NCBI RefSeq assembly: GCF_040358985.1
Contig: NZ_CP132932.1
Span: 2,790,001 to 2,854,000 of the forward strand
Source: Tunturibacter empetritectus
GTDB taxonomy: Bacteria > Acidobacteriota > Terriglobia > Terriglobales > Acidobacteriaceae
Length of the DNA: 64,000 bases
Direction: 5' to 3'
Below the pieces are notes generated by a model. It saw only the letters and a program-made list of their open reading frames with translations, did not search any database and was not told the origin of the DNA. Shown piece after piece: positions 7,502 through 16,983 of the stretch (the stretch's first letter is position 1; the number at the start of each line of letters is the position of its first letter). Position numbers and translations under genes: made by a program.

Positions 7502-10501
7502 ATGTCTCGAAACACGTTCCACCAGAACTCACCACTTACTGTCAACAGACCCCGCAACAATAGCCTGACGGCATGGTTCGGACTGCTGTCGATGGGTCTT
7601 AGCGTCTCGGCGCTCGCGCAATCCGTACCGTTTCCGACCTACACCGTCGGCCCTCAGCCGGATGGCTCCTATGTCGTCAGCGATGGCACGATCATCACGC
7701 CCGCCGGCACCCAGGTCGATCTGGGCATCCGGGTCCGCGCCAAAGCCGTTGCGCTCAACCCGGACACGAAGACTCATACCGCCGCCGTTCTTACCATGGG
7801 AACGTCGCCGTCCAACGGTAACGGAGCCGTTGAGATCTTCGACACCAAAACCGGGGCTGTCCTACAGAGCTACAGCAGCCTCGCCGGGACCGATTCGAGC
7901 GGCAGCCATGCCGGCATCACCTATACCCCGGACGGCAAGTACCTGCTCTTCAGCCAGGACAGCAGCTACGTCGCTATCGCCAAAGTCGATGCGAAGACGG
8001 GCAAGCTCTCTGACTACGCCCACGTCAGTGTTCCCATCGACGGCAGCCTCTACAAAATCGAAGGAATGCCGTTCGACTACAAGCTCAACACCGTCACTTG
8101 CCCCCCCAGCAGCGCTCCGGGAACCGATGGCAGCTTCGCCCACTACTGCAGCCACACGGTTGGGACTAACCCTTCCTCGTATCCCCTCGGCATCGCCGTC
8201 TCTCCCGACGGAAAGACCGCATATTCCGTGCTCGACGTGAACGACACACTAACCAAAATTGACCTGTCTGCAGAGACACCGACTGAGGGTGCCCAGATCC
8301 GCGTCGGCAACGTCCCGCACAGTGTCGTGATCTCACCCGATGGCAAGACCGCCTACGTCTCCAACGAAGCCGGCCGGATCGCGAAAGAGAGCGATCCGCG
8401 GCAATATTCTGATGGCACTCCGGTTGTAGCCGATGACGTCACTGGCTCCACGTCCACCGGCACCGTTTCGGTAGTCGATCTGTCCACCTTTAAAGTCACC
8501 AACACCATCTCCACTGGTCTGCACCCAACCGGCATGGCCTTCTGGGGCAATTACCTGGTAGTCGCCAATACCTACGACGACACCATCTCCATCATCGACA
8601 CGGTAGTCAACCAAGTAGTTCGCACGATCGACGTTGGGCTTCCCATCCGAGTGCCAGGCGAGAAGAAAGCCGCCTACGGTGCTGGACCGAACTCAATTGC
8701 CATCGATTCCAACCAGAGCATTGCCTATGTTGCGCTGTACAACGCGAATACGATTGCTGTGGTCGACCTCAACAGCGTATCGAGGGACGCTATTCTTGGA
8801 ATGATCCCGACTGCGTATGCGCCAAGCTCAGTCGTGCTAGACAAAAAGAACGGCACCCTGATCGTTGCCAACGACAAGGGCATAGGCTCCAAAGGAATTC
8901 CCCCGCAAAATTCGCTCGGAACTACTCACGGCGTCACCAGCTATAACACTCACCAGGACCTTGGAACGGTTAGCATCATCCCACTGCCTAGTGTCGGCAC
9001 GTTGGCGGACTGGACCAATCAGGTCTATCAAAACAATCACTGGGACCTGACCCGGAATATCCGGACTGCCGCCGACGGCGATTCGCACGTCAAAGCAACT
9101 GTAATCCCGAGGAACATCGGGGACCCATCGTTGATCAAACACGTATTCCTGATCATTCGTGAAAACCGCACCTACGACCAGATTCTGGGCGACGTTGTCG
9201 GCGGCAATGGCGATCCCACCCTGGCAGTCTTCGGCGCTGGCGTCACACCTAACGCGCACGCTCTGGTAAAGCGTTTCCCGCTCCTCGATAACTTCTACGA
9301 CCCCAGCCGCCAATCAGCGGACGGTCACAACTGGATCGTCCAGGCCATGGCGCCCTACTCCGACGACATCCAGTCGCCTGACTGGGTCCGTGATTATCCC
9401 TCCAACGGCGGCGATGCGATTGCCTACCAGAAGAAGGGCCACCTCTGGGATCAGGCGGTCAAGGCCGGCATTAGCTTCAAGAACTTCGGGGAATACATCG
9501 AGTGGAATTCTTTTAGTGTTGCGGGTTGCACTGCGACTTCAAGTGCCGGGACTCTGTATCCACGTATTCATGGGTTCACCGGTAGTTGCCACCCGACCTG
9601 GAGCCAGTTCTATGCAGACACGCAAGCATATGAATCTAAAAAGGAACCTGAACTCAAGTACTACGACACGATTGATTCCTACTCCCCACTTCCGAACCTG
9701 ATCAAAAACACGGTCAAGAACTATCCTCAGTTCGATTTGGACATTCCCGACCAGTACCGCGTCGATATCTGGGAGCAGGACTTCCAAAAGGATGTGAAAG
9801 CGGGGACCGTACCTCAGTTGTCCATTATGTGGATCAGCTCCGACCATACCGGTGGCCCCCCGACCGCGGTGGCCATGCAGGCCGATAACGACCTCGCGCT
9901 TGGGCGCTTCGTTGATATCATCAGCCACAGCTCGGTATGGGCTTCATCAGCAGTCTTCGTCGAAGAGGACGATGCTCAGGACGGCGTGGACCACGTTGAT
10001 GGTCACCGCAGCCCGGGATACGTCTTTAGCCCATACGTAAGGCAGGACGGAGTGGTTGACTCCACTGCCTACACCCAGGTCAACATGACCCGCACCATCG
10101 AGCAGATCCTCGGTCTGAAGCCGATGAATCAGTTCGACCTCGTAGCCTCGCCGATGAAGACAATCTTCACTGACGATCCTGATTCAGATAACTTCAAGCC
10201 ATGGAATCACGTGCCGAACCTTATCCCCTTGGATCAGGGCGTCAGCCCGGCTGTGGCGCTCAAGGACGAAAGTCCTGCGGCCAAGGTTCTGAGGGTCGGT
10301 TGGATGAAGAAGAAGGCCCAGATCTTCGCCGGCAAGCACACGAAGCCGGACTCTGAGGATCCGGACACCGTCAACCACCTCACCTGGTACGAGGCCACCG
10401 GATTTATCCGGCCCTATCCTGGCGAGGCGAAAGTTCGGCCGGCGAGTGACTTCAAGAACCGTAAGGCACCCGCAGGAGACAAGGACGACGACGGAGAATA
10501 A
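7502..10501 (+). CDS. Secreted phosphoesterase with N-terminal YVTN beta-propeller
   Basis: A 999-residue exported protein. The signal peptide ends near Ala39 (SVSALAQ). Residues about 60-500 form a beta-propeller with repeated SPDGKTAY and VVDLSTFKVT-type blades. Residues about 540-930 are a phosphoesterase domain (PF04185 type), starting HVFLIIRENRTYDQILGD and including LLDNFYDPSRQSADGHN and FVEEDDAQDGVDHVDGHR, as in acid phosphatase/phospholipase C relatives. Such fusions are frequent in Acidobacteriota and probably release phosphate from organic phosphoesters outside the cell. A strong Shine-Dalgarno precedes the ATG, and a good terminator follows the stop. The exact substrate is unknown. 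Confidence 0.88.
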   Translation: MSRNTFHQNSPLTVNRPRNNSLTAWFGLLSMGLSVSALAQSVPFPTYTVGPQPDGSYVVSDGTIITPAGTQVDLGIRVRAKAVALNPDTKTHTAAVLTMGTSPSNGNGAVEIFDTKTGAVLQSYSSLAGTDSSGSHAGITYTPDGKYLLFSQDSSYVAIAKVDAKTGKLSDYAHVSVPIDGSLYKIEGMPFDYKLNTVTCPPSSAPGTDGSFAHYCSHTVGTNPSSYPLGIAVSPDGKTAYSVLDVNDTLTKIDLSAETPTEGAQIRVGNVPHSVVISPDGKTAYVSNEAGRIAKESDPRQYSDGTPVVADDVTGSTSTGTVSVVDLSTFKVTNTISTGLHPTGMAFWGNYLVVANTYDDTISIIDTVVNQVVRTIDVGLPIRVPGEKKAAYGAGPNSIAIDSNQSIAYVALYNANTIAVVDLNSVSRDAILGMIPTAYAPSSVVLDKKNGTLIVANDKGIGSKGIPPQNSLGTTHGVTSYNTHQDLGTVSIIPLPSVGTLADWTNQVYQNNHWDLTRNIRTAADGDSHVKATVIPRNIGDPSLIKHVFLIIRENRTYDQILGDVVGGNGDPTLAVFGAGVTPNAHALVKRFPLLDNFYDPSRQSADGHNWIVQAMAPYSDDIQSPDWVRDYPSNGGDAIAYQKKGHLWDQAVKAGISFKNFGEYIEWNSFSVAGCTATSSAGTLYPRIHGFTGSCHPTWSQFYADTQAYESKKEPELKYYDTIDSYSPLPNLIKNTVKNYPQFDLDIPDQYRVDIWEQDFQKDVKAGTVPQLSIMWISSDHTGGPPTAVAMQADNDLALGRFVDIISHSSVWASSAVFVEEDDAQDGVDHVDGHRSPGYVFSPYVRQDGVVDSTAYTQVNMTRTIEQILGLKPMNQFDLVASPMKTIFTDDPDSDNFKPWNHVPNLIPLDQGVSPAVALKDESPAAKVLRVGWMKKKAQIFAGKHTKPDSEDPDTVNHLTWYEATGFIRPYPGEAKVRPASDFKNRKAPAGDKDDDGE

Positions 10502-10526
10502 CCAATCCCTTCCAACGCTTCCCATT

Positions 10527-10560
10527 GCCCTCTCTTCGCTTAGCGAGGAGAGGGCTTTTT
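10527..10560 (+). terminator. Rho-independent terminator of the phosphoesterase gene
   Basis: GCCCTCTC (10527-10534) pairs with GAGAGGGC (10548-10555). An inner TCGC/GCGA stem extends the hairpin, and it is followed by TTTTT. It starts 26 bp after the stop codon. Confidence 0.9.
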
Positions 10561-10897
10561 GCGTCTGAATAGCAACGGAACAGAAACCAGCACTAGCAGC
10601 GATTGAGGCTTTCCAACAAACCCGCGCTCGTCTAAGCCATCGCGAGCAGCATGCGATGGCGACGAGGCCTGGAGTTCTGTTTCAGTTCTTACCGCATGTG
10701 ATGGGCGTTTGGTCCACGGCTTGTGTCCTCGGGGTGTGCGGTCCGTGGGGTGAAGTTTTGACGAACCGATCCTTTGGCTGTCGAACCCACTCAGGATGGT
10801 TCACGGGGTTGCCTTTCGCACCTCGCGACTCCTTTGGAGACGAAGGTCATAAGCTACATTGACAACGCCCGAGTAGGTTCCGCGAGAACAGCGTACT
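10561..10897. other. Intergenic stretch without a recognisable gene
   Basis: No convincing coding frame. A small hairpin is visible at 10636-10660 (GCCATCGC paired with GCGATGGC) without a T-tract. The stretch leads into the decayed TonB-receptor tail and may contain further unrecognisable remains of it. Confidence 0.4.
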
Positions 10898-11100
10898 CTC
10901 TAGATCACCCGCAGAGAGATCTGGCCGGTTCTGTCTCCGCCGAGTCAGAACCTATCGCCCGCGTGATCTTGCTGAAGCTGCATCGAGAGTGGGGTCGGCC
11001 AAGTTCGTGTGATTGAGCACATTGGTGAAGGTGCCCTCGAAGCCGCTCGTAACGATCCGGCTTGCTTTGTGCGTGGATTCGATCTGATGACCATCGATGA
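10898..11100 (-). pseudogene. Degenerate C-terminal tail of a TonB-dependent receptor
   Basis: On the minus strand one frame reads GFEGTFTNVLNHTNLADPT. This is the phrase seen near the end of Oar-like receptors, where the usual form is like EAFNVFNHTNF. A second frame then continues FSKITRAIGSDSAE, and a third reads GQISLRVI before a stop. In intact relatives these pieces follow one another in one frame (FG.ITS..GS.SA ... QL.LR..F). At least two frameshifts therefore separate them, and the body of the receptor is missing. It is a relic of a second receptor besides the intact one at 3980-7078. Confidence 0.6.
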
Positions 11101-11360
11101 AGTACAAAAAGCCTTCAAAGTGCTGCGCGTGCTGAAGGCCATCGAGAACACAGAGTCGAGACGCATCTCCCGAAAACAGGCGTACGCATAGTTGGCACGG
11201 AAAGCGACTGCGTCTCTGGCGGCCATATGTTCGAGTTGTGTGAGATCGCTGCCGATGTGTGGCGGACATAGCCGACCCGGCTATGCGATGCGTTCAGTGA
11301 TGTGCGGAAGCTATAATCGTCCGGCATTTCGAAGTTGCCAGCCGGCTATACCGAAGATGA

Positions 11361-12599
<1,239 letters not shown>

Positions 12600-12744
12600 G
12601 TTAGTGTATCTGGTTGACAAGAACTATATGTATCGAGAGCCCACCTCTCTTTGCGAACTCATATGTCCGCGTCAACTTAGTGTTCACTACGAAATTGAGT
12701 AGACCTATTTGCAAATGCACGTCAAGTGTTTCATAGTAATAACT

Positions 12745-13383
12745 ATGAAAAAGGCTGTGAGTTCAGTGAGACGCAAGCCAGGACGACCTCTGGGCTTTGA
12801 CCGCGAAGCCGCACTGCATCAGGCGATGCTGCTGTTCTGGCGGCACGGATACGAAGCTACTTCGGTCAATGATCTAACCGCCGCCATGGGAATTACGCCG
12901 CCTAGCCTCTATACCGCGTTCGGAGACAAGAAGCAGCTTTTTCTTGAAGCGCTTCGGTGTTATCTTTCCGGCCCGGTCACCTCCGAGTCAATCATCGATG
13001 AGGCACCAACTGCGCGCGATGCGGCGGCTGGCTTGCTACAGGCTTCAGCGACGGGATTTACCGGGAAAAGCACTCCAACGGGATGTTTGCTGGCGAGTTC
13101 GGCGATCAGCTGCTCACCTGCGGCTGCCGACGTGCAGAAAGCATTGGCAGAGATTCGTATCAACATCGAAAAGCGCCTGCGGAAGAAAATCACCAGCGAT
13201 CGAACGATGAGCAAGCTCAGGCACACGGCCGATGCAGACGCACTGGCGGGTCACGTTATGGCAGTAATCCAGGGAATGTCCACCTTGGCTCGCGACGGTG
13301 CCACGAAGGAAAAACTCTCAGCTATAGCTTCTACGGCTATGCTGGCGTGGCCAGGTAATTCAGCGATGAGCGACTTCTCGTAG
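12745..13383 (+). CDS. TetR/AcrR-family transcriptional regulator
   Basis: A 212-residue repressor. The N-terminal HTH (about residues 10-60) has GRPLGFDREAALHQAM, then LFWRHGYEATSVNDLTAAMG and TPPSLYTAFGDKKQLFLEAL, the classic TetR helix-turn-helix with Tyr-x-x-Phe. The C-terminal half is a variable ligand-binding domain of the TetR_C type, containing GCLLASSAISCSPAA. Start chosen at the ATG at 12745, giving a short basic lead-in; another ATG is 12 codons upstream. The neighbouring SDR gene on the opposite strand, a common TetR target type, is now a relic (13440-13619). Confidence 0.88.
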   Translation: MKKAVSSVRRKPGRPLGFDREAALHQAMLLFWRHGYEATSVNDLTAAMGITPPSLYTAFGDKKQLFLEALRCYLSGPVTSESIIDEAPTARDAAAGLLQASATGFTGKSTPTGCLLASSAISCSPAAADVQKALAEIRINIEKRLRKKITSDRTMSKLRHTADADALAGHVMAVIQGMSTLARDGATKEKLSAIASTAMLAWPGNSAMSDFS

Positions 13384-13439
13384 CGGCCTAAGAGATGGCA
13401 AACATGCTCTTTGTCGGCGTACACCCTTATAACTAAGCG

Positions 13440-13619
13440 GATATACCAGCGGCCGGCGCTCAGAGCTAGCACCTAGCTGCACTCGCGCTCCAGCCGTAAT
13501 CAACCTCTTGCCAGATACCTCGGACCGAGCAAGGCCGGTCACTTGGTGGCCTGCTGCCACAAGTTCCTTTACAATCGCGAATCCGATAATCCCGTGGCGC
13601 CCGTTACAAAGATCTTCAT
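13440..13619 (-). pseudogene. Relic of an NAD-dependent epimerase/SDR gene
   Basis: A good Shine-Dalgarno (AGAGGAG) and ATG at 13619 open with MKIFVTGATG, the Rossmann start of NmrA/epimerase-type SDR proteins. The original frame then stops within six codons (LSDSRL). Shifting frame restores IIGFAIVKELVAAGHQVTGLARSE, which is the expected continuation, and then AGARVQLG. One indel therefore breaks the Gly-rich NAD loop. Only about 55 of the roughly 290 residues of the family are recognisable before the sequence runs into the end of the TetR gene. It is 5'-intact, frameshifted and 3'-truncated. Confidence 0.7.
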
Positions 13620-13730
13620 TTCTAAAATCTCCTCTCTCAAAACTTGTGGCGCTTGGCGTGCTGCGTGCTCAAAGAGCGAGTACATCCTGCTCTTGATCTT
13701 CGCTTTCGAGGCCGGGGCGAGCGAGCGTGG

Positions 13731-13805
13731 CTTCTCGCGGATCTCGAACTGCCACTGCTTGAGCACGGCCTTCGGGGCCAAGATGAGAATGCGTTTCGCT
13801 CTCCC
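13731..13805 (-). pseudogene. Inverted fragment of an SNF2-type helicase (motif Ia region)
   Basis: This minus-strand frame reads GRAKRILILAPKAVLKQWQ followed by FEIREK, the segment that follows the Walker A helix in SNF2/DISARM-type helicases. In an intact protein it would continue directly after the Walker A piece. Here that piece lies on the opposite strand at 13808-13941, so the two fragments abut head to head. Nothing else of the helicase is recognisable. Confidence 0.65.
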
Positions 13806-13807
13806 GG

Positions 13808-13941
13808 AGGTATCGGAACTGGCCACCGCGTCCCTTTATCGCGGACGAAGTCGGCCTCGGCAAGACGATCCAGGCCGGTCTGCTGTTGCGTCAGGCATGG
13901 CTCCGTCCACAAGATAGCCAGCTGAACTGGCCAGAAATATG
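13808..13941 (+). pseudogene. Fragment of an SNF2-type helicase (Walker A region)
   Basis: The plus strand reads NWPPRPFIADEVGLGKTIQA, then GLLLRQAWL and a stop. DEVGLGKT is motif I (Walker A) of the SNF2/DEAD superfamily-2 helicases found in defence and repair proteins. No start codon or upstream domain is present, so it is a 40-residue orphan. The next motif of the same protein lies inverted immediately to its left (13731-13805), which implies a local inversion after the gene was broken. Confidence 0.7.
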
Positions 13942-13967
13942 AAAGCCCACCTTGAATGGTGGGCTTT
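13942..13967. terminator. Bidirectional terminator
   Basis: AAAGCCCACC (13942-13951) and GGTGGGCTTT (13958-13967) form a 10-bp stem with the loop TTGAAT, followed by T-rich sequence on the plus strand and flanked by A/T on the other. It can terminate the helicase remnant on the plus strand and transcription from tRNA-Ala, 125 bp away on the minus strand. Confidence 0.8.
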
Positions 13968-14090
13968 TGTTTCGCTTACCGTGTTGCACGGACTGGCCCT
14001 GTTCTGAGCGTGTGCCCTTATCGTGCCCCGATCTGAGAGCTTCTGATGCTCGAACGTTGTCCGCAAGCTGCTGATTTTGAATTGGATTAT

Positions 14091-14166
14091 TGGTGGACCT
14101 GATCGGGATCGAACCGATGACCTCTTCCATGCCATGGAAGCGCGCTCCCAGCTGCGCCACAGGCCC
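14091..14166 (-). tRNA. tRNA-Ala(GGC)
   Basis: The minus strand folds into a full cloverleaf of 76 nt with an encoded CCA end. The acceptor GGGCCTG pairs with CAGGTCC and contains the G3-U70 wobble that identifies alanine tRNAs. The D-arm is GCGC/GCGC, the anticodon stem CTTCC/GGAAG holds the loop ATGGCAT with anticodon GGC, and the T-arm is ATCGG/CCGAT with loop TTCGATC. It lies beside the relic-rich segment 13440-13941. Confidence 0.96.
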
Positions 14167-14225
14167 ACTCTCAGGAAGGACTCTTTCTATTCTGGCCGAG
14201 AGCGCGATATTAGTCAACGTGCGCG

Positions 14226-14255
14226 GGAACTTATCTCCCCCCTCCCGGTGTCTAA
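14226..14255 (+). promoter_or_regulatory. Candidate sigmaE-like (ECF) promoter of the downstream sigma gene
   Basis: GGAACTT (14226-14232) and GTCTAA (14250-14255), separated by 17 bp, match the RpoE-type -35/-10 pair. They lie 120 bp upstream of the ECF sigma gene on the same strand, suggesting autoregulation as is usual for this class. It is a motif match only. Confidence 0.55.
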
Positions 14256-14376
14256 AGCTAATAGAGTGAGCGAGCACTCGGCCGCCGGCGGCGCAGTTTC
14301 TAACACCTTTTTGGAGCGTCGCATGCTCGAAAGTTGCATAGCGATTCATCACGTCGTAATGTAAAGGACACCCGAT

Positions 14377-15093
14377 ATGCAGGCGGGCACGATAGTGGGC
14401 AATCTAGTCAGTGCGATTGGCATCACAACAGAAGACGTCGCTCTCATCGCTGACCTCAAGGCCGGCTCCGAGGAGGCGTTCGCTGTGCTCATCGCGCAGT
14501 ACCATCAGCCCCTCTATTCGCTCATCGCACGCAGCCTCAACGACCCCGCCGACGCCTCAGACATCACCCAGGAAGTCTTCATCAAGGTATTCCGCAGCAT
14601 TCGCGGCTTTCACGGCGAGGCCAGCCTGCGCACTTGGCTCTATCGCATCGCGCTCCACGAGGCCTCCAACCAGAGACGATGGTGGTCCCGACACAAGAAG
14701 CAGGAGATCACCATCGACTCCTCCTTCGAATCCGATCCCGATGCGGAAAACAGTCACCTCAGCCTCGCATCAACACTCGCAGATCAGTCCGGCTCTCCCT
14801 TCGACCACGCCGCCCAAGCCGAAGTTCGCGAGCGCGTCGAAGCTGCTCTCCGCCAGATCCCCGAGGCCTTTCGCACTGTAGTCATCCTGCGCGAGATCGA
14901 AGGCTTCGCCTATGAAGAGATTGCCGAAATCCTCAACGTCAACCTTGGCACCGTCAAGTCGCGACTCACCCGGGGCCGCTCCGCCCTTCGCGCAATCCTG
15001 AACCCCGACGGCGTCATCGCCGCAGCTAATTCTGCATCTTCTTCTGCATCTTCCACTGACCCTCAAACGTCCAAGCTTGAGGTGGCCCAATGA
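14377..15093 (+). CDS. ECF RNA polymerase sigma factor (RpoE-like)
   Basis: A 238-residue alternative sigma factor. Sigma2 (about 30-100) contains YHQPLYSLIARSL and DASDITQEVFIKVFRSIRGF, the -10 binding helix. Sigma4 (about 150-205) contains FRTVVILREIEGFAYEEIAE and VNLGTVKSRLTRGRSALR, the -35 HTH. A Ser-rich tail follows. The stop overlaps the start of the anti-sigma gene by 4 bp (ATGA), so they are translationally coupled. A sigmaE-like promoter motif upstream suggests it drives its own operon. The stimulus is probably envelope stress, judging by the zinc-finger membrane anti-sigma partner. Confidence 0.92.
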   Translation: MQAGTIVGNLVSAIGITTEDVALIADLKAGSEEAFAVLIAQYHQPLYSLIARSLNDPADASDITQEVFIKVFRSIRGFHGEASLRTWLYRIALHEASNQRRWWSRHKKQEITIDSSFESDPDAENSHLSLASTLADQSGSPFDHAAQAEVRERVEAALRQIPEAFRTVVILREIEGFAYEEIAEILNVNLGTVKSRLTRGRSALRAILNPDGVIAAANSASSSASSTDPQTSKLEVAQ

Positions 15094-15773
15094 CCTCCCT
15101 AACCTGTCTGAAGTGCCAGTCTTCTTTCTCGGCCTATCTCGACGGCGATGTCAGTGGACAGCAGATGCATAAGATCGCGTCGCATCTCGAAAGCTGTTCC
15201 GACTGCAAGCGCGAGTTTGCCGCCTGGCGTACCACGCAGCACATTCTCTCAAGCGTCGGACCGGCGAAGGCGCCTGCTAACTTGGCGCTCCGGCTTAGGC
15301 TGGCTATCTCGCACGAACATTCCAAGCGCAAATCCAGTTGGATCGATACCCTGTCCCTCAAGTGGGACAACACGGCTCGTCCTATGCTTCTCCAGGTCTC
15401 CGCAGGTTTCGCAGGCACCGTCGCACTCGTTGGCAGCATCGCGCTGCTCCTCGGGCTCTTTGCTGCGCCGGAGCCCGTGATGGCAAACGACGAACCCCTC
15501 GGCGCGATGACCTCTCCCCACTATCTCTACTCCTCGGTCAACCCGCACGCCATCCTCACCGATCACGATGGAGTCATCGTCGTTGAGGCCTCTGTGAACT
15601 CAGAGGGGAAGGTCTATGACTACCACATGGTCTCCGGGCCTGAGAGTCCTGCGGTCCAAAGCCAGGTGGTCGATCAGCTATTGACCAGCGTCTTCCAGCC
15701 GGCCAGCGTCTTCGGTGCTCCGGTGCGCGGACGCGTCGTGTTGACCTTCTCAGGCATCTCCGTCCGCGGCTAG
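15090..15773 (+). CDS. Zinc-finger anti-sigma factor with TonB-like C-terminal domain
   Basis: A 227-residue membrane partner of the sigma factor. Residues 1-40 carry the ZAS-type pattern C...H...C..C (LTCLKCQSS, then SHLESCSDCKREF) that holds ECF sigma factors. One transmembrane helix lies near 112-135. The outer part (about 160-225) reads GVIVVEASVNSEGKVYDYHM and later FQPASVFG and GRVVLTFSGI, the beta-alpha-beta pattern of TonB/energy-transducer C-terminal domains common in Acidobacteriota. It is coupled to the sigma gene by a 4-bp overlap. The fusion suggests that a periplasmic domain sensing outer-membrane or peptidoglycan state sits on the anti-sigma; that role is inferred. Confidence 0.82.
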   Translation: MTSLTCLKCQSSFSAYLDGDVSGQQMHKIASHLESCSDCKREFAAWRTTQHILSSVGPAKAPANLALRLRLAISHEHSKRKSSWIDTLSLKWDNTARPMLLQVSAGFAGTVALVGSIALLLGLFAAPEPVMANDEPLGAMTSPHYLYSSVNPHAILTDHDGVIVVEASVNSEGKVYDYHMVSGPESPAVQSQVVDQLLTSVFQPASVFGAPVRGRVVLTFSGISVRG

Positions 15774-15823
15774 AAAGCCGATCACCCCAATAAAGTAGAA
15801 AGTCCATGCAAAAGTAGAAGTCC

Positions 15824-16183
15824 ATGCCGACCGACCGCGAACTTCTCGTCTCCGCCTACAAACACTTCAACGCCCGCGACATCGACGCCGTCCTGAACCT
15901 CATGCACTCCGATGTGGACTGGCCCAACCTGATGGAAAACTGTCGTGCCCACGGCCACGCAGAGGTTCGCGACTACTGGACTCGCCAGTGGGCCATCCTT
16001 GACCCTCACGTCGAACCAACCGGCTTCACACCCGAATCCGATAGCCGCACCACCGTTCACGTCCATCAGGTCGTTCGCGACCTCAACGGCAAAGTCCTCG
16101 TCGATACGATGGTGCAACACGTCTACCATGTGCAGGATGGCCTCATACGCAGCATGCACATCCGCGACCACGCTGCTTCCTGA
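15824..16183 (+). CDS. SnoaL/NTF2-like protein
   Basis: A 119-residue protein of the NTF2-like cone fold. It has the typical opening RELLVSAYKHFNARDIDAVL, the substrate-pocket stretch MHSDVDWPN, and EVRDYWTRQWAILDPHVEP, as in SnoaL-like domains (ketosteroid-isomerase relatives). No catalytic pair can be assigned with certainty, and many members only bind small ligands. It lies 50 bp after the anti-sigma gene and 48 bp before the HAD protein on the same strand. Confidence 0.75.
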   Translation: MPTDRELLVSAYKHFNARDIDAVLNLMHSDVDWPNLMENCRAHGHAEVRDYWTRQWAILDPHVEPTGFTPESDSRTTVHVHQVVRDLNGKVLVDTMVQHVYHVQDGLIRSMHIRDHAAS

Positions 16184-16230
16184 ACCCTGTAGCTACGGAA
16201 GATAGGTGCCTTCGTGCCCGAAAACGCCCT

Positions 16231-16983
16231 ATGAAGCGCAGAGAGTTCGTGAATATGTTGGCTGTAGCCTCGATAGGATCGGTGCTTCCCGCTGAGGCAC
16301 AACCGTCCACTAATCAAAAGCGCATGAAAGCGATCGCGTTCGACGGATTCGTGATCTTCGATCCACGCCCTGTCGCGGTGCAGGTGCAGAACGAGTTTCC
16401 CGGCAGAGGCGCGGAGTTCATGAATCTCTGGCGAACACGCCAGTTCGAATACACCTGGCTTCGCACTCTCGGCAATCAGTACAAGGATTTTTGGCAAGTC
16501 ACCGAAGACTCGCTCCAATACACTGCCAGCGCTATGAAGCTGTCGCTCACAACCGCGCAACGCGACGACTTGATGCAGACGTATCGCTCGTTCCCACTCT
16601 GGCCCGATGTGCCTGCAGCTCTCAAAGAGCTCCGTCGCCGTGGCATCAGAATGGTCTTTCTGTCTAACTTCACTGAAGCGATGTTGGAGACGAACATCAA
16701 AGCAGCCAATCTCGTCGACTACTTTGAACCGCACCTGACCACTGACCGAGTCAGAGCATATAAACCAAGCCCGAGTGCTTATCAGATGGGGCCGGATGCG
16801 TTTGGGTTGAAACGAGAAGAGATAGCTTTCGCCGCATTCGCTCCATGGGACGCCGTGGGTGCGAAGTGGTTTGGCTATCCCACCGTTTGGGTGAATCGTG
16901 CCAATGCGCCCCTGGACGATCTCGATGCACAGCCGGATGTCGTAACACCCGACCTCTCAGGCCTATTGAGTTTTGTTGGCTGA
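16231..16983 (+). CDS. HAD type II (haloacid dehalogenase-like) protein with export-type N terminus
   Basis: A 250-residue haloacid-dehalogenase-superfamily hydrolase. After a 25-residue lead (MKRREFVNMLAVASIGSVLP, a weak Tat-like RR motif and Ala-rich core) comes the HAD motif I KAIAFDGFVIFDP with the nucleophile Asp, then helix RTRQFEYTWLRTL. Motif II is VFLSNFTEAM, motif III includes AYKPSPSAYQMG, and motif IV is FAAFAPWDAVGAKWFGYPT. The order is that of type II L-2-haloacid dehalogenases, though the true substrate is unknown. An exported HAD-II enzyme is unusual. The N terminus could also be a weak membrane anchor. The end overlaps the next reading frame by 11 bp. Confidence 0.8.
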   Translation: MKRREFVNMLAVASIGSVLPAEAQPSTNQKRMKAIAFDGFVIFDPRPVAVQVQNEFPGRGAEFMNLWRTRQFEYTWLRTLGNQYKDFWQVTEDSLQYTASAMKLSLTTAQRDDLMQTYRSFPLWPDVPAALKELRRRGIRMVFLSNFTEAMLETNIKAANLVDYFEPHLTTDRVRAYKPSPSAYQMGPDAFGLKREEIAFAAFAPWDAVGAKWFGYPTVWVNRANAPLDDLDAQPDVVTPDLSGLLSFVG

